From Gentiana macrophylla (Eukaryota; Streptophyta; Magnoliopsida; Gentianales; Gentianaceae), in assembly GCA_026214975.1 (NCBI GenBank), contig JAOBSW010000523.1, positions 124,001 to 188,000 on the forward strand: a DNA stretch of 64,000 nt, read 5' to 3'. Below the pieces are notes generated by a model. It was not told the DNA's origin and searched no databases. It saw only the letters and a list, made by a program, of their open reading frames with translations. Position 1 is the stretch's first letter. The number at the start of each line of letters is the position of its first letter. Positions 1 through 10,551 of this stretch are shown piece by piece. The position numbers and the translations under genes are program-made.

Positions 1-660
1 TGAGGTTTCTACTGAGTTAACAGTATCCTCTGAAGCCTTTCCGATTAGCTCAGTCTTTTCTATTCCTGTTTTAATTATTTCTCTTTGGAACGTTGGTGGA
101 ATAGAGATGACCTTTTGACTTAAAGATTTTGTATTTATCTTATCCCTTTTCTCAATGACCTTTATTGATCCTGTGTAATAGGTTTTGTCGTTACTCATCT
201 CTTTATGTAAAGCTGAATGATGATACGATTTTTTCTTAGAATCAATAATTATCTTCTATGAAGAAATAGAAGAATCAAGAGAGTTTTCAAAAGGATAATT
301 GATGGAATTTTCATTTGCATAGATTTCGAACCATTGAGAGAATAGAATATTGACTCAATATTCGAAGATGAACTCATAGAACTTGTCTTGAACATACTGT
401 CTAGTTTTAAGGAAGTTTTTGAAAAATCATATTCTTTTCTCAAGGTTTTAATAAACACAAAAATCATTGCGAAGAAATTGTTTATCAGGTTTAAACTCTT
501 TATTATTCTTATGACTATTCAATTTTAGTAGTTTACCAATTGTAAATTGATAATCCTCTATATCAATATTTTCTCCGTTCGTTATCTTCCTAGTTAGATC
601 TACGAATAACGATCTTGAAACAGAATCAGACGAAGTAGAGCCAGAGTGGTGCGAATCCAT
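1..660 (-). pseudogene. Unit B, 5' end of polyprotein frame (inverted fragment)
   Basis: Read on the minus strand from the ATG at 660, it begins MDSHHSGSTSSDSVS, the start shared by all units here. It goes on into the B-type N-terminus (DLTRKITNGENIDIEDYQF) and then the linker module seen after MP in unit A. A frameshift lies near 450-470, where the frame changes from the 70-codon piece (448-660) to the 72-codon piece (249-467). Bases 1-248 keep the Ser/Thr/Lys-rich tail in broken frame. The unit is cut by the window edge. It is head-to-head with the next B unit. Function unknown; same family as the frame at 48207-49625. Confidence 0.75.
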
Positions 661-928
661 CTCTGCTTCTCAACCTATTATATGGGGCTTGTATTCTTAC
701 TACGGTCCTTGAACAAAATAAGGATAAACTGCCATCACTTGAGGACTTACTACACCTTCAGTACCATTCGGGGCAAATATGCTCGCAAGAACACAATCCT
801 TTCTACAACAAGGACGAGACGCAGACTGTACCAGACCTCTACACCACACAGGTGAATGCAGTTTATCCTTATTTTGTTCAGGGACCGTAGTAAGAATACA
901 AGCCCCATATAATAGGTTGAGAAGAGAG
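661..928. repeat. Head-to-head leader junction (inverted repeat)
   Basis: The last part of the viral leader (PBS to ATG) is present in inverted form from 661 to about 849 and in direct form from about 850 to 928, so two B units diverge from here. The inverted arm reaches to within about 20-30 bases of the PBS; the direct arm starts roughly 100 bases further downstream. The PBS itself is missing. There is no gene in this stretch. Confidence 0.75.
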
Positions 929-2318
929 ATGGATTCACACCACACTGGCTCTACTAAATCGATCTGCTTTCAAGATCGTTATTCGTAGATCTAACTAGGA
1001 AGATAACGAACGGAGAAAATATTGTTATATATGATTATCAATTTACGATTGGTAAAGCTGCTAAAATTAAAATTAAGCGATCCGAGAATAATAAAGAATT
1101 TAAACACGATAAACAATTCCTTCACAATAATTTTGTCTTGATTATAACCTTGAGAAAGCGAATATGGTTTTTCATAAACATCCTTCAAACTAGGCGGTAT
1201 GTTCAAGACAAGTTCTATGAGTTAAATCTTGAATATAGGTCAATATTCTATTCTTTCAATGGTTTGAAATCTATGCATATCAAAATTCCATCGACTATCC
1301 TTTTGAAAACTCTCTTGATTCTTCTATTACTTCCTGGAAATAATTATTGATTCTAAGAAAAAATCGTATCATCATTCAGCTTTACATAAAGCAATGAGTA
1401 ACGACAAAACCTATTACACAGAATCAATAAAGAAAGAATCCTATGTCATTAAAGAAAGGGATAGGATAAATACAAAATCTTTAGGTCAAAAGGCCATCCC
1501 TATTCCTCCAACTTGCCAAAGTGAAATAATTAGAATAGAAAAGATTGAGCCAATCAGAAAGGTTTCGGAGAAAAACTTTGTGGAAACCTCACAAGGCAAT
1601 CATTCCTTGTATGAACAGATGACTACTAGAGCAATTCTAGTTGAATCCACTCCTACAATGAATCCGTCTAAATCTATAAGTAATGATTCGTATGATGATA
1701 AGATAATTCTATCTCCAACACAATCGTTATTAACAAAATTGTCTATTGAGGAAACTGAGAAAGATTATACCAAAACAATAGTTCTAAAACAAGACACTAC
1801 TGAAACCCAAGAGTCTAGTAAGGGTCAATTGATTCCTACCAGCCAACGAGTTCCTCCTCGAAATCTCATCTAAACAACATCCATGTCTCAAAACGTGTAT
1901 GACAATAGTCTAGGATTTAATGTGAACAAAGGTTTCAATATTAACCAAATACATATTATGTCCACAAATCTAGACATGTTTATTGGAAACAAATTGGATC
2001 GTTTACAACAAAGTAATCCTGACAAGAAAATCTTGAAAGGATCTTTAAACATTATGAATGATTCATCTACATCAATTTTAAATCTTTATGTTTTCCGACC
2101 ACTTTTCATGTGAAAACATCATCCAATATTAGACCATTTTGGAAAGAAAGATTTCTGAAAAGATTATAATTTCTTTTAAAAAGTGATTTCGAAAGACACA
2201 AGGTTTTAAAAGACTACTTCTTTAAAACCCAAATATATTATGCTATCAGAGAAAGGGATGATCACAGTAATAATTATTTTTACTTAATCAATTTTTTTCA
2301 CATAGGAAATATATTAGA
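929..2318 (+). pseudogene. Unit B (copy B1a), N-terminal region and linker module, broken
   Basis: The ATG at 929 begins MDSHHTGSTKS but meets a stop at 986-988. Homology with the copy at 48207 continues through 1008-1350 (KRIWFF-type and QDKFYE-type motifs, shifted frames). It goes on in an open frame at 1394-1873 (159 codons, Ser/Thr/Lys-rich) and another at 1883-2113 (NVNKGFNINQIHIMSTNLDM). The module with the aromatic run NILFFQWFEIY matches the segment after MP in unit A. At least two frameshifts and one early stop separate the pieces. The role is unknown; by position it is the linker ahead of the capsid in A. Confidence 0.7.
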
Positions 2319-4433
2319 ATGTGTCTTAATAAGATATATAAAACCTCTATTTTTACTAATCTAAGAAATATTCGTCCATCTAACATAAAGGACATTATCC
2401 AAAGATTAGTTGGTCTACTTATGGGCACTAGTTATGATCTTTTTGAATATTGTTTAACAATCTATTTTGTTAACAAGTATATTTTCAAAGGATTTGACTT
2501 ATATAAAAGTCATACTAGACCAATCAAGGCTCTTTACAATGTGCGTCATAAATGGCTTGAAGGCGCTAATATAAATCTGCTAAATAGGTTGCGCGGTCAT
2601 GATAAATCCAAAACCTTCATAAATTAATTGTTTTTGGATATAATGAGAGATGAAGAAAGGATTATTCAAAATACAAAACCTCATAACATATGCAAAAACA
2701 AAATTCATCGTTCATACTATATTTGGAATCCCAAAAAAGGATTAAATGCTTTTCCTAGATCAAACAATACAACAAGGTGTTTAGGAAAATCGGGTAAGGA
2801 TACAAAAATATATTTTATTAAAAGATATTCAAAGTTATGTTTTAAGGTAATAAAAAACTTGTTACTCATTATCAATTTCATTCTTGTTTATGATCAGAGA
2901 GGAAGGCCTCTCGTCTACCTTATTCTAAAGGCATCTATACGAATTAATATATGTTCCAAAAAACGTCATTTTAAGGACATTAATAACCTTTACACCGACA
3001 TTATAAATATCTATACAAGAGACTATGTCAATACTTTAATAGAAACTTATGAAATGTTTTCTTTGAGAAAACTTGGATTAAATAAATATAAGATTCAAGT
3101 CTCAGAGTTAAACCAAAATGTTTCTTTAAGAAATACTTGTAACATTAATTCACTTCAAATATTATAAAATACTTATTAGCATCAATTCAAAGGTTCCGTT
3201 GGGAATAGCCATTAAACAACAGGCTAGGATTCCAAAGAACCATTTTATTGGGGAAAATGAAGAAGTGAATCAAGCCCTAAGATCCAGCAAAATTCTTCAA
3301 CTAGAATTACATCTCAATATCAACATGAATAGGTTTCTTGGCAAAAAAGTAATTAATATTCAGGAAATGGTACAACGAAACCATACACTATGCAAAGGTA
3401 ATAATCCTTTGATTTTCCAAAACAGATGTGCTTTACTTCCGAGGATCTATTCCCAATTAATTATAAAAATGCCAAAAGAAGCAAATCAAAAATTCAAGTT
3501 TCTTCAACTAAGGTTACACTTAAATATTTGTATAATAAACCTTATAAAAAAAAGCCCAACTGATTCAAATACTACTGGATTGGTTGAAAAACTATGGTTT
3601 ATTGCTTCATCCTGCCTTTATAGGTACTAAATTCGATAGACAACCACGATGTTGTCTAAAACAAATAATTAATACGGAGAAGCATACTCATCTTAAACAA
3701 TCCATATGGGAAATCCCCTCTGATCCTAAAAACATCCTTCTTCAATGTCATATGTTTCCTAACAAAAGTTCAATACGTGAAGTATATTTTCAAATATACA
3801 CAGCTTGGTCACTAGATTACTTAAAAGTTCATGGATCAATTTATATTCCTTTTCTTTGGGGTATTTATCGAACCAGTTTATTCATGAAACAAGATACGAA
3901 CATCCCTAAGGGGAAAATTGTTCGCCACAAGAAAGAACATAAAAAAATATGATAAAATTAAAAATTATATTCGATACGTACTACAGAAAAAGGATGATAT
4001 TTCAAAATATTCACTCCATTACATAAGTATTCAGAAATCTGTGAATACTTGGCTATTAATGAAATCTCGGATTCTATGTGGAAAATACATAAAATCCAGA
4101 TACTGGTTACGAAAGAAATTTGAAACCACATTCAAATATGAATGGGTTCAAAAGGGAAAGATATTACATCCATTTTCTTACAAAAAAATAAACACCTTCA
4201 TACAGATGGAATACAAGGAAGGGATGCCCCCACGACATCCAAAAGATATCATTTTAATATCCAAAAAAGAAAAAGATGAGTTGGTTAAAAATTGGAGGGG
4301 GTCCAATGAATTACATTACTATGTGGTTGTTAAGGGTCACAGACCAGGGATAAACAAAACATTGTCTCTTGCAGAAAAATCGTTCTCAGCCATAAACTCC
4401 CTTTTTTTTTTACAAATTCCCATCTTTAAATAA
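2319..4433 (+). pseudogene. Unit B (copy B1a), B-specific central region plus viroplasmin-like domain
   Basis: It takes the place that CP-PR holds in unit A. Open pieces run 2319-2627 and 2628-3167 (same frame, one stop), 3199-3630, 3584-3952 and 3918-4433. The protein is rich in Lys, Asn, Ile and Tyr, and I see no RT, protease, helicase or zinc-finger motif. The end of the last piece (about 4290-4433) contains YYVVVKGHRPGINKTLSLAE, a Cauli_VI/viroplasmin signature (G-x-x-P-G-I-x-K-T). The unknown protein therefore runs in frame into the TAV region. It matches 49626-51694 closely and 43392-45410 more loosely. I do not recognise the central protein. Confidence 0.6.
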
Positions 4434-4528
4434 AGCCGTTGAATTCCTAAGTAGAGTCCCACTGACTGACTACTTCATGGAAGATTCAATCAAAGAAGAA
4501 TTAATACAAAACAAAAAAAATTCTATCT

Positions 4529-5539
4529 ATGACAGGGGCTTCTCGGGAAAAGGGTGATATGACGAATAAAGAAATACAAACCTTTGGAGATTTTGTAGCA
4601 AAAGAAAGAACAAAAATGAGATACAAAGAAGAAGAACATGAGATACTTCTTCAAGTAAAAACCTTTTTCTTTCCTCACCAAAAAATTCAAAGTTTGCCAA
4701 ACTCCATTCAAGACCTTATCCTTGAAAAAACAAGAGAGAAGTTCGAAAAGAAGGAAGAAGATATTCATGACTTCCTCGACTTGTTATGGAAGAGAAGGCT
4801 CTATGTACCTGGAATAACCATTCAGCATGAGTACTATGTGAAGCATTGTCACATAGTACTATCTGAAGCATTGTCACTACAAACCATGTGGTGTACATTG
4901 GACTACAAAATCAACAAATGTGCAATTGATTTTGAAGTATTCCAGACATTTTATCCTGAGGGATTACCATTTGAAGGGAATATATTCACAATACAAACCC
5001 TGCTAGATTTTGGTCTAGTAGACTGGATTCTTTTCAAGACATATGGAAACCTTCTTGAACAAAGCAGCCTGGGGAAAACATTTGTTACCCTTGTCAAGAG
5101 ATTCCATATTGAAACATCACCCGGTGCATCATGGATCATTGATGACATTGATTCAAAATCCCCAGAATGGATTGGCGATAAAATCGAACCAGCATGCCAT
5201 GTAATATACCTCGAAAGAATACAAGAAAATCCACTTGAAAACTATCAGCTAGGTGAATATCATTATAATATGGATTGTATAATGACAAGAAGAGAACAAA
5301 TCAACAATTGGAGATCTAGAACCCTAGCTTTTGATTCATGGGAAGGACTCCATCTCCACAACTCTAAGATAAATAATAGGCTTGTCTTCAAAAATCTGAT
5401 ATACAAATTCTATGTAGAAGATCCCGACAATCCTATAAAAAATGTGTCTTATTCACCTAAAAAAGCAGAGACCAAGTATCATCAGCTTGTCAACCAGTAT
5501 AAATCTGAGGGATATGAACAAGAAGGGATAAATCGTTAA
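4529..5539 (+). CDS. TAV-like C-terminal protein of unit B (copy B1a), open
   Basis: An open frame of 336 codons. It is conserved in all A and B units (compare 11501-12475, 45729-46670, 51684-52793 and, inverted, 34231-35538). Conserved points are a proline/Phe start (FFPHQKIQSLPNSIQDLI), a charged helix (EKFEKKEEDIHDFL), ITIQHEYY, a Cys/His patch near residues 105-135 that is partly lost here, TIQTLLDFGLVDWILF, SPEWIGDKIEPA and a C-terminal NNWRSRTLAFDSWE block. It follows the viroplasmin-like domain, so by position it is the distal part of a gene-VI/TAV product, which in caulimovirids acts in inclusion bodies and translation of the pregenomic RNA. That role is inferred. The true start is probably upstream; Met 4529 is only the first Met after a frame break near 4400-4528. 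Confidence 0.6.
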   Translation: MTGASREKGDMTNKEIQTFGDFVAKERTKMRYKEEEHEILLQVKTFFFPHQKIQSLPNSIQDLILEKTREKFEKKEEDIHDFLDLLWKRRLYVPGITIQHEYYVKHCHIVLSEALSLQTMWCTLDYKINKCAIDFEVFQTFYPEGLPFEGNIFTIQTLLDFGLVDWILFKTYGNLLEQSSLGKTFVTLVKRFHIETSPGASWIIDDIDSKSPEWIGDKIEPACHVIYLERIQENPLENYQLGEYHYNMDCIMTRREQINNWRSRTLAFDSWEGLHLHNSKINNRLVFKNLIYKFYVEDPDNPIKNVSYSPKKAETKYHQLVNQYKSEGYEQEGINR

Positions 5540-5862
5540 TTATCCCTAATCACAAGAATAAACCATTTGAACAATATATATGTAGAATTATTCTATATAC
5601 TCCGATGGAATTACAAGAAAGCAGCAATTTGTTAAGCATGATTATTATCGATGGTAATGAAAAGTTACTACATCAAAATTACCATTTACAACACAAAATT
5701 TACTACCAAGGATATTTACAACATGGGACCCACATTTCCAACAAAATGATGTATCTTGCCATGCTAATTGCTAAAATCACTATATGGTATCATCATATCA
5801 AAGACTTAGAAAATATCACTATTCTACACTATTCATGACATACTATTTGCACCCAAAATTTT
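5540..5862 (+). other. 3' non-coding region of unit B
   Basis: An AT-rich stretch between the last stop and the TATA box. A 77-codon open frame at 5605-5838 lies here, but its start codon is absent from the matching stretch after 52793, so I do not call it a gene. The same stretch occurs, inverted, at 19895-20203. Upstream promoter elements are likely here, but I can name none. Confidence 0.5.
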
Positions 5863-5873
5863 CTATAAATAGG
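5863..5873 (+). promoter_or_regulatory. TATA box of pregenomic RNA promoter
   Basis: CTATAAATAGG, with the leader following. The same element occurs at 53119-53129, while the A units and B2 carry CCTATATAAG instead. Its place just after the last ORF is that of the caulimovirid full-length transcript promoter. Confidence 0.6.
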
Positions 5874-5879
5874 AAGGGT

Positions 5880-7212
5880 TAGAAGACATGAAGAAAGGAG
5901 GCAAAAATAGAGAGTCAAAAGAGAGAGAGAAAGCTAGAGAAAGAAAAAAAAGTTTTCTTTGAAGAAAACCTCCAACTCTTTTCTTGTTTCCAACTTCCAA
6001 ATTTCTTCTTTCAATACTATAAATCTTTGTAATGTTCTTGATTGATCTTTCTTCTATACTATAAAGAAGATAGATTCAACTTGAACTTTGATCTTTAAGT
6101 TGAGGTTAAGTCCAACTTGGACTTTTTTTTTGAAGTTTGGTTCCACTTGGAACTTGTATGACAACTCCGGTGAGTGGTGGTTTCCGGCAACCGGTAGTCA
6201 AAGTTTCAGATCTACTACTCTTCTGTAAAGATCTACTATTCTTCTATAAAGGTAGCTTCTTTACCTAAATACCATCATCTAATACATGTGGTTGCGATTA
6301 TAAGCACCATATTTTTCTTTTCTTTTTCTGTTTTCCGGACATCTGTCAAAGTCATATATGTCTATCGCTACGCGGACTACCGCATGAGATAAACGTGCCT
6401 CCGACGAATGAACAGTTGTTTCCGTTAACAGACTACTTACTGTTCCGCGAGATCTGTGGTGACTCTTTCAAATAAGATTGGGGGTTCTCACGATCGTTTA
6501 ATACTATTCCGTCCAACTGGTCCTTAATCCAGTTGTTACTTTTTTGTCATTTTATTTTTTGTTATTTTTTTGTCATTTTATTTTTGTCATTTTATTCTTG
6601 TTATTTTATTTCAGTTTTTTATTTCTATTATTTTATTTTATGTTTATGCAACTAATCCACTAAGTTATCTTCTCAGTCGTGATTATAGTATATATTATTA
6701 TTATATTATATATATATATATACACTACTTATAATATAAAAAATATAAAAAACTTAAAAATATAAAAAAGAATTTTAGTAATTACCGACATATTTACAAT
6801 TCATATTTATATTTATTATTCCGCTGGGTTATCTTCCCAGCTGGGCTCATAACTCGTCATCTTCCAGTTTATTGTTTATGTTCTTACGTTCTTTTTAATT
6901 TTTGTACTTACTAATTGTATCTTTATATATCGTTCTATATCCATATCATTCCCCATCCCATTGTCCCCCCTTGCCCGATCATTGTGGCCGTTCTGGTATC
7001 AGAGCCACGAGGGGGTAGTGTTGTGTGTGGTGTAGAGGTCTGGTACAGTCTGCGTCTCGCCCTTGTTGTAGAAAGGATTGTGTTCCTACGAGCATATTTG
7101 ACCCGAACGGTATAAAAGGTGTAGTAAGTCCTCAGGTGAAGGCAGTTTATCCTTTTTTTGTTCAGGGACCTAGTAAGAATACAAGCCCCATATAATAGGT
7201 TGAGAAGCATAG
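5880..7212 (+). promoter_or_regulatory. Pregenomic RNA leader with chain of short hairpins
   Basis: About 1.3 kb with no gene. Perfect or near-perfect short inverted repeats follow one another: GTTTTCTT/AAGAAAAC (5952-5969), AAGTCCAA/TTGGACTT (6108-6124), GTTCCA/TGGAAC (6140-6153), CAACTGG/CCAGTTG (6514-6535) and GCTGGG/CCCAGC with loop TTATCTT (6823-6841), plus a weaker AACTCG/CCAGTT pair with loop TCATCTT (6852-6870). A run of TTGTTATTTTATTTT-like repeats (6538-6640) and a short (TA)n tract (6709-6724) lie between. Caulimovirid leaders are structured and carry short ORFs that allow ribosome shunting; a chain of small hairpins would be a variant of this. The leader recurs at 12660, 18880, 46920, 53130/62340 and, inverted, 20204/33284. 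Confidence 0.65.
6994..7006 (+). other. Primer-binding site (tRNA-Met), minus-strand start
   Basis: TGGTATCAGAGCC, the caulimovirid PBS complementary to the 3' end of initiator tRNA-Met. It occurs once per unit and lies about 207 bases before the MP start codon. Confidence 0.85.
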
Positions 7213-8307
7213 ATGGATTCGCACCACTCTGGCTCTACTTCGTCTGATTCTGTTTCAATTCAGTCTAGTAATCGTTCAACTAAGATAATAAACAGTGAAG
7301 AATACGTCATAGAAGATTTTAATGAGTCAATTGATAATTGGAAAATTCCTAAGGTAAGTAAAAAACATATCTATAAACCCTGGTGTCCAATCATATCTGA
7401 TTATACCGTTAAAACAGAAGAAAGGGGTATACAAATACAAAACCCCTCTGAAACTATTAGCCTACTAACTCCCAAAACCATACAAAAACACAGGGAACGA
7501 AAGTATGGATACATAAATATTGGTTTAGTTCAGGTTGGAATTAAACCCCTCACAAAAGAAGGCTTAAATACTTCTATTCTGGTTATGCTCAGGGACGCTA
7601 GGCATACAAGCTATGAAGATTCCCTTCTCAGTTCAATTGAGTCCAGTCTTTGTACAGGACCTATATCTTTTAATTGTTTTCCAAACCTATCAGTATCACT
7701 CTCAGACAAAAATGTTCTTGAAAGTCTAGTCTTGCAAATAAAGACTCATAATTATAGTATGATTGAAGGATCTATACCTATTGCAATCATTTATAGAGTC
7801 TACTACAAGACTATGATGACAGCTTTTACAACTAGAGCAAGAAATACATGTCCAAAAGGCTCAACCCTTTTATTACAGACATACTTCTCTCGTGCAAATG
7901 CTAATATCCCTAGAACTATTCAATGGAAAGAAATAACTATTCCAGATGAATGGTTCCTCGCAGGCGAAACCAAACCACCTTCTAGTAACAACTTAAGGCC
8001 GAACAATCAACTTAGTTATGTTACAGAATATGGAGATGGAAGAATCGGTATTTCTTTTAGAAAATCCCAAAGTGTTAAGTATCCCGAAGACCTCACTGAA
8101 TCAAGTACTACTGATTTAAGAAGAGTTTCTCAAATTAATACACTAATTAAGCGTAGAAGATCAATTTCCATTATACCAAATTCTCATATAAGAAAGGTTG
8201 ATTATTCGGGTGAAATACTAAGACCTTTTTATACATTTGAAACCGACACTGAAATACCTTCTACTCTTGATGCTCCTTCTAGCCCGACTTATTCTTCTGT
8301 ATCATAA
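7213..8307 (+). CDS. MP: Movement protein, N-terminal part of unit A polyprotein (copy A1)
   Basis: A 364-codon open frame. Residues about 98-215 fit the caulimovirid branch of the 30K movement-protein superfamily: a beta-rich start (YINIGLVQVGIKPL), the conserved Asp in LVMLRDAR (D128), DSLL (136-139), FPNLSVSL and AIIYRVYYKT. Such proteins form tubules or gate plasmodesmata for cell-to-cell spread. The N-terminus is Ser-rich. The frame ends at TAA 8305-8307. The A2 copy has a sense codon (GAA) there and the reading continues in the same frame to 8763, so the ancestral product was a longer polyprotein and this stop is probably a mutation. The start is the first ATG after the PBS and is shared by every unit. 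It is the best-preserved MP in the window. Confidence 0.88.
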   Translation: MDSHHSGSTSSDSVSIQSSNRSTKIINSEEYVIEDFNESIDNWKIPKVSKKHIYKPWCPIISDYTVKTEERGIQIQNPSETISLLTPKTIQKHRERKYGYINIGLVQVGIKPLTKEGLNTSILVMLRDARHTSYEDSLLSSIESSLCTGPISFNCFPNLSVSLSDKNVLESLVLQIKTHNYSMIEGSIPIAIIYRVYYKTMMTAFTTRARNTCPKGSTLLLQTYFSRANANIPRTIQWKEITIPDEWFLAGETKPPSSNNLRPNNQLSYVTEYGDGRIGISFRKSQSVKYPEDLTESSTTDLRRVSQINTLIKRRRSISIIPNSHIRKVDYSGEILRPFYTFETDTEIPSTLDAPSSPTYSSVS

Positions 8308-8970
8308 AATATCGGGGAAAGGATCAATGTTCTAGAAAAGGAATTTAGAGTCAACAAAAAGTTTTTTCATGATGATTTTGTGGCTGAACATAATCGCCAC
8401 AAAAGATTATGGTTCTTAAAAAACTTTCTAGAAATAAGGCAAAACATCCAAGAACAATTTTATAATTTTGTGATAAAACATAAGGTTAATATATTGTTCT
8501 TCAATTGGTTTAAAATATATTGCTCGGAGAATTCTATTGACTATCCCTTAAAAAATATAGCTAATCCAGTCTTAGAGAAAAAAGGAGTTACGGAATGGGA
8601 GGCAAAAAATAGCACCAAAAAAGTCCTGTCAAAACACCCAACTTTCCAAGAAATACTATTACCATTAGGAGAAAGAAAGGTTGAAGCAGTACCTATTAAT
8701 GACCCTTTAGAACCAAATAGGAAAAGTATTGTATCACAAATAAATTTTACCAATACTTACTAGGAGCTATAGGAAAACAAATTGAAGGAATAGAAAGTCT
8801 TGTTCAAACCCATTCAGTCATAATTAATAATCCAAACAAAGAGATTTTAATTAAGAATATTAAATCCCAAGGCACTATGTTTAAACCTTACCGATCTCCT
8901 CAAAAGGAAACAATGAGTATACAGGAAGTAGCTCTACCTACATCATCCCAGATACTCCTGAACGATCCCT
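8308..8970 (+). pseudogene. Linker module between MP and CP (copy A1), broken
   Basis: It stays in the MP frame up to a stop at 8761-8763 (127 codons after the first Met at 8380). That stop results from a one-base loss relative to A2. It contains KRLWFLKNFLEIRQ and NILFFNWFKIY, which match the B units (KRIWFFKNFLKTRQ, NILFFQWFEIY); this is the block shared between A and B. The segment after it (ITFTNTY-like, then GKQIEGIESLVQ near 8765-8810) looks like the short coiled-coil often found ahead of caulimovirid CP. Function unknown. Confidence 0.65.
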
Positions 8971-8989
8971 AGGAAAGAGAATAAACACT

Positions 8990-10536
8990 TTGAAACATAT
9001 TACAAATGATGAGTACCAATCATTTAAAGAAACTAAAGATCAGGTTAATAAGATCGAGTGGGACTCGGTCCTAGATCTTAGTATTGCTAAACCAGTGTCC
9101 CAACCTCAGTTCAGTAGTGACTCGATCTATGACAGGAATATCAATGGAAAATCAGAATATGAATTCATAAGTATACTACAACAAATGACAATGTATGCTA
9201 ATGCATTTAGGACAAATAATGGCCAAATTAGTGATAAAAGTATAGCAGAAATGATTATATCTGGCTTCTCCGGACAGCTAAAAGGATGGTGGGATTTCTA
9301 TTTAACACCTATAAACCAGACTTCCATTATTAACGTTGTTAAGCTCAATACGAAAGGGGAGGCTACTATGGATCCTGAAGGATTTTCCCAATCAAATTCG
9401 GTTGATGCTCTAATACTTGCGATTTCCTTACATTTCATAGGAGATCCGTCCCATATTAGAGATAAAAATCTTTGAATTCTTGGCAAATCTAAGATGCAGA
9501 AAACTTAGTGATTTTCTGGATTACAAGAATACTTTCTTAACCAGAATAATGCTAAGGGAATATTCTAATCAACCTTTTTGGAAAGAAAAGTTCTTAGCCG
9601 GTTTGCCTAATCTTCTTGGAGAAAAGGTTAGAAATAAGATAAGAGAAAATTGTGGAAAACAAATTATTCCTTATGATGATTTTACATATGGTCAATTAGT
9701 TTGTTTTACCCAACAAGAAGGTTTAAAGATATGTCAAAATTTAAAACTCCAGAAACACCTTAAGAGAGAACTAAAACAAACTAAGAAGGAATTAGGTAAT
9801 TTATGTCAACAATTTGATATTTACTCACAACAACCAGTCAAAAAATGCAAAGAGGAGGGTGGTTGTAGTACAAATAAAACACCCCCAAAATATCATTTCA
9901 CAACAAGAAAAAAAAGAATCTAGGGCGAAATTCCAAGATAAGGGTTACTACCGTAATAATCCTTCATGGGAGAAAAAATTTGAAGTTAAATACAAAGATA
10001 TTGAATGCTACAAATGCCATAAGAAAGGACACACTGCAAATTACTGTAGACTTAATAAAAGGCAACATGAATTAAACCTAGAAGAGGAATTAACAAATAA
10101 AATATCCCTCTTGCTTAATGATACAAACACTGATTCCTTTGATATAGAAAAGTGTATTCAGCAAGATGATATGCTCTCCTCTAGTACGGACTCAGGAGAA
10201 CATATCAATGTTCTTACAAAAAACCAAGAGTTCTGGTTAGAAGGATCAAAAAATATATTTGATTCTAGCATTTTTCAAAACTATCTTAAAAAAATCCTTG
10301 ATCCCTTTAAAAATATGGATCATATAGAACCAAGGCAACATTATGATCTAACAGAAATTCTCAAATTAAGACCAAAGCTTGATATTACAAATGATATTCA
10401 GAATAAGCTAAAAGATATTAGACTAGAAATAATCTCTTTTAAAGAATCTCAGGATCAAGAGATTGGTTTCATAAAAGATACTCTCTCAAAAATAGACCAT
10501 CCAGAAAAGAAGAAAATACCAGATACATTCCTATGA
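8990..10536 (+). pseudogene. CP: Coat protein with zinc knuckle (copy A1), frameshifted
   Basis: Three open pieces in three frames: 8990-9475, 9480-9923 and 9814-10536. The first has GFSGQLKGWWDFYLTP (residues about 92-107), the hallmark of caulimovirid capsid proteins. The second has the second capsid half (LRCRKLSDFLDYKNTFLTR, GLPNLLGEKVRNKIREN). The third has the CCHC knuckle CYKCHKKGHTANYC near 10008-10050, preceded by a basic region, and then an acidic tail. The role is packaging of the genome. Two frameshifts, near 9476 and 9900, make this copy non-functional. Confidence 0.85.
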
Positions 10537-10551
10537 TTTAAAGAAATAGTC

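Noticed and set aside
2868..2925. Possible RT in unit B (hydrophobic run followed by YDQRGRP)
   Set aside because: There is no Y-x-D-D or F-x-D-D motif, no surrounding RT blocks, and the block order does not fit RT.
4523..4768. Minus-strand frames opposite TAV (also 51771-52016, 52196-52393, 4951-5148)
   Set aside because: They are shadows of the plus-strand TAV frame; their sequence is only the complement of conserved plus-strand codons.
5605..5838. 77-codon open frame after unit B1a
   Set aside because: The start codon is not conserved in the matching stretch after 52793, and it lies in the 3' non-coding/promoter zone.
6915..7115. Repeated 60-97-codon frames across the PBS on both strands (also 13715-14028, 47908-48221, 63119-63369)
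   Set aside because: They are non-coding leader; frames and ends vary between copies, and the conservation is that of the nucleotide sequence (PBS and following bases).
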